The notes beneath the pieces are model-generated. The model did no database searches, was not told the DNA's origin, and saw only the letters and a list, made by a program, of their open reading frames with translations. From NCBI GenBank assembly GCA_938002705.1, contig CALLAG010000248.1, positions 1 through 14,747 on the forward strand: a stretch of 14,747 nt of DNA. Reading direction: 5' to 3'. The stretch is from an uncultured Saprospiraceae bacterium. Lineage in GTDB: Bacteria > Bacteroidota > Bacteroidia > Chitinophagales > Saprospiraceae. Below, one piece after another: positions 14,060-14,747 of the stretch. The position numbers and the translations under genes are program-made. Numbering within the stretch: the stretch's first letter is position 1; each line of letters begins with the position of its first letter.

Positions 14060-14747
14060 ATGTCAAAGTCTCTGACAATATTGCTTCTATCTACTCTGAT
14101 GATAAGTCTGTCGTCTGCACAGGATAATAACGATAATCAAGGCGAGATATATAAAGAAGCATTAGAAGAAGCTCGTCAGCGAAATGACTATGCTGCATTA
14201 GCCAAGGTTTACTATGATTATGGTATATATGAAGAAGAAGCTAATCAAGAGTCAGGCAAGTCCTTTGAGTATCTCACAAGAAGTCTGGATTATTATAAGC
14301 TGATCACTGACACATTAGGTATCAATAAAGTAAGGTTAGAGATAGCTAAGCACTTTCTCAATAATGAGATGTATTACGATGCCCTACAGGAATTTCTGAG
14401 TGTCAAGCAATATTATAATGTCCATAATGAGCATAGGTCTGTTATAGAGATAGACTTATATCTATTTGAGTTATACTTAGAGAAGCTTGATATAGAATCA
14501 GCTAAGGCATCATTAGATAATATCAATCTGCTCCTGGATAGTGTGCCTGATCACATGCTGCAACGCAAGTACCTCGTAGAGAAAATCCAGTATCATGAGA
14601 TAGTTCGAGAATTAGATACAGCACTGGTCCTCGCTAACGAATGTTATGAGATGAGTGTCAACAATAAATCAGCAGAAGGCATATCCATATGCTTAGCTAA
14701 GAGGGGCGACATCTTACTGGCTCAGAACAAATATATCCCAGCGATAT
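14060..14747 (+). CDS. TPR protein, probable sensor kinase (N-terminal part)
   Basis: The gene is cut by the right edge; 229 codons are visible. A signal peptide (MSKSLTILLLSTLMISLSSA, then QD) is followed by helical tetratricopeptide-like units: DYAALAKVYYDYGIYEEE, SFEYLTRSLDYYKLI, KVRLEIAKHFLNNEMYYDALQEF, and later EGISICLAKRGDILLAQNKYIPAI. Exported TPR arrays of this kind in Bacteroidota usually continue into a membrane helix and a HisKA_3/HATPase kinase. Divergence from a NarL-type regulator supports that reading, but the kinase part lies outside the window. ATG 14060 gives the signal peptide. An ATG at 14053 is out of frame and soon stops. A -7-like TAACTTTA (14019-14026) lies 33 bases upstream, downstream of the strong terminator. 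Confidence 0.8.
   Translation, partial: MSKSLTILLLSTLMISLSSAQDNNDNQGEIYKEALEEARQRNDYAALAKVYYDYGIYEEEANQESGKSFEYLTRSLDYYKLITDTLGINKVRLEIAKHFLNNEMYYDALQEFLSVKQYYNVHNEHRSVIEIDLYLFELYLEKLDIESAKASLDNINLLLDSVPDHMLQRKYLVEKIQYHEIVRELDTALVLANECYEMSVNNKSAEGISICLAKRGDILLAQNKYIPAI

Noticed and set aside
1..14747. Mobile element or prophage boundaries
   Set aside because: No transposase, integrase, phage structural gene, tRNA attachment site or long terminal repeat is visible, and codon use is uniform.

Overview
The window reads as ordinary chromosomal DNA of a free-living member of the Bacteroidota. The evidence is a Por/T9SS-type C-terminal sorting tail on a secreted protein, a DUF6089-type outer-membrane protein, a propeller/Y_Y_Y-type sensor ectodomain, a TPR protein divergent from a NarL-type regulator, absence of clear Shine-Dalgarno sequences, and -7 boxes resembling TAnnTTTG. 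The DNA is AT-rich with heavy use of ATA and AGA codons throughout, so no segment stands out as recently acquired by composition. There are no rRNA or tRNA genes, CRISPR arrays, insertion sequences or phage genes that I can recognise. The exact class within the phylum (Saprospiria, Cytophagia or Chitinophagia-like) cannot be decided from this sequence.

Left block (1-6290, minus strand). After about 430 bases with at most one doubtful small ORF come five genes in one direction. In transcription order they are: a secreted propeller/Y_Y_Y sensor-like protein that lacks any kinase (4377-6257), a DUF6089-type outer-membrane protein (3493-4302), YjbQ (3083-3493, overlapping its upstream neighbour by one base), a LysE-family exporter (2462-3079, 3 bases after yjbQ), and, after a 197-base gap, a large T9SS-secreted protein (435-2264). 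The middle three look like a translationally coupled operon. A motif with core TTATAAGC precedes both the DUF6089 gene and the T9SS gene.

Centre (6522-7820). A DUF1801/YdeI-type cytoplasmic protein on the plus strand converges on a small outer-membrane beta-barrel gene on the minus strand. The best intrinsic terminator for the barrel gene lies inside the 3' end of the DUF1801 gene, so the two transcripts probably overlap in antisense.

The most interesting part is 8062-12429: three plus-strand genes joined with no spacer (stop codon immediately followed by ATG, twice). They encode a long helical P-loop ATPase with a C-terminal winged helix, a minimal MscS-like membrane protein, and a CPA1-type cation/proton antiporter. 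The arrangement suggests a membrane ion-flux machine controlled by a cytosolic NTPase sensor, in osmotic or ionic homeostasis or possibly in defence. The function is inference. Two perfect inverted repeats lie in the 241-base region before the cassette. A small acidic-tailed protein (12534-12851) follows from its own probable promoter.

Right block (12914-14747). A NarL/LuxR response regulator (minus) is divergent from a TPR protein with a signal peptide that runs off the right edge and is probably its sensor kinase. The 492 bases between them hold a perfect -7 box for the regulator, two inverted repeats, a possible 38-residue ORF, two further stem-loops and a very strong intrinsic terminator that ends no annotated gene. 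This suggests an unannotated plus-strand small RNA or small-protein gene.
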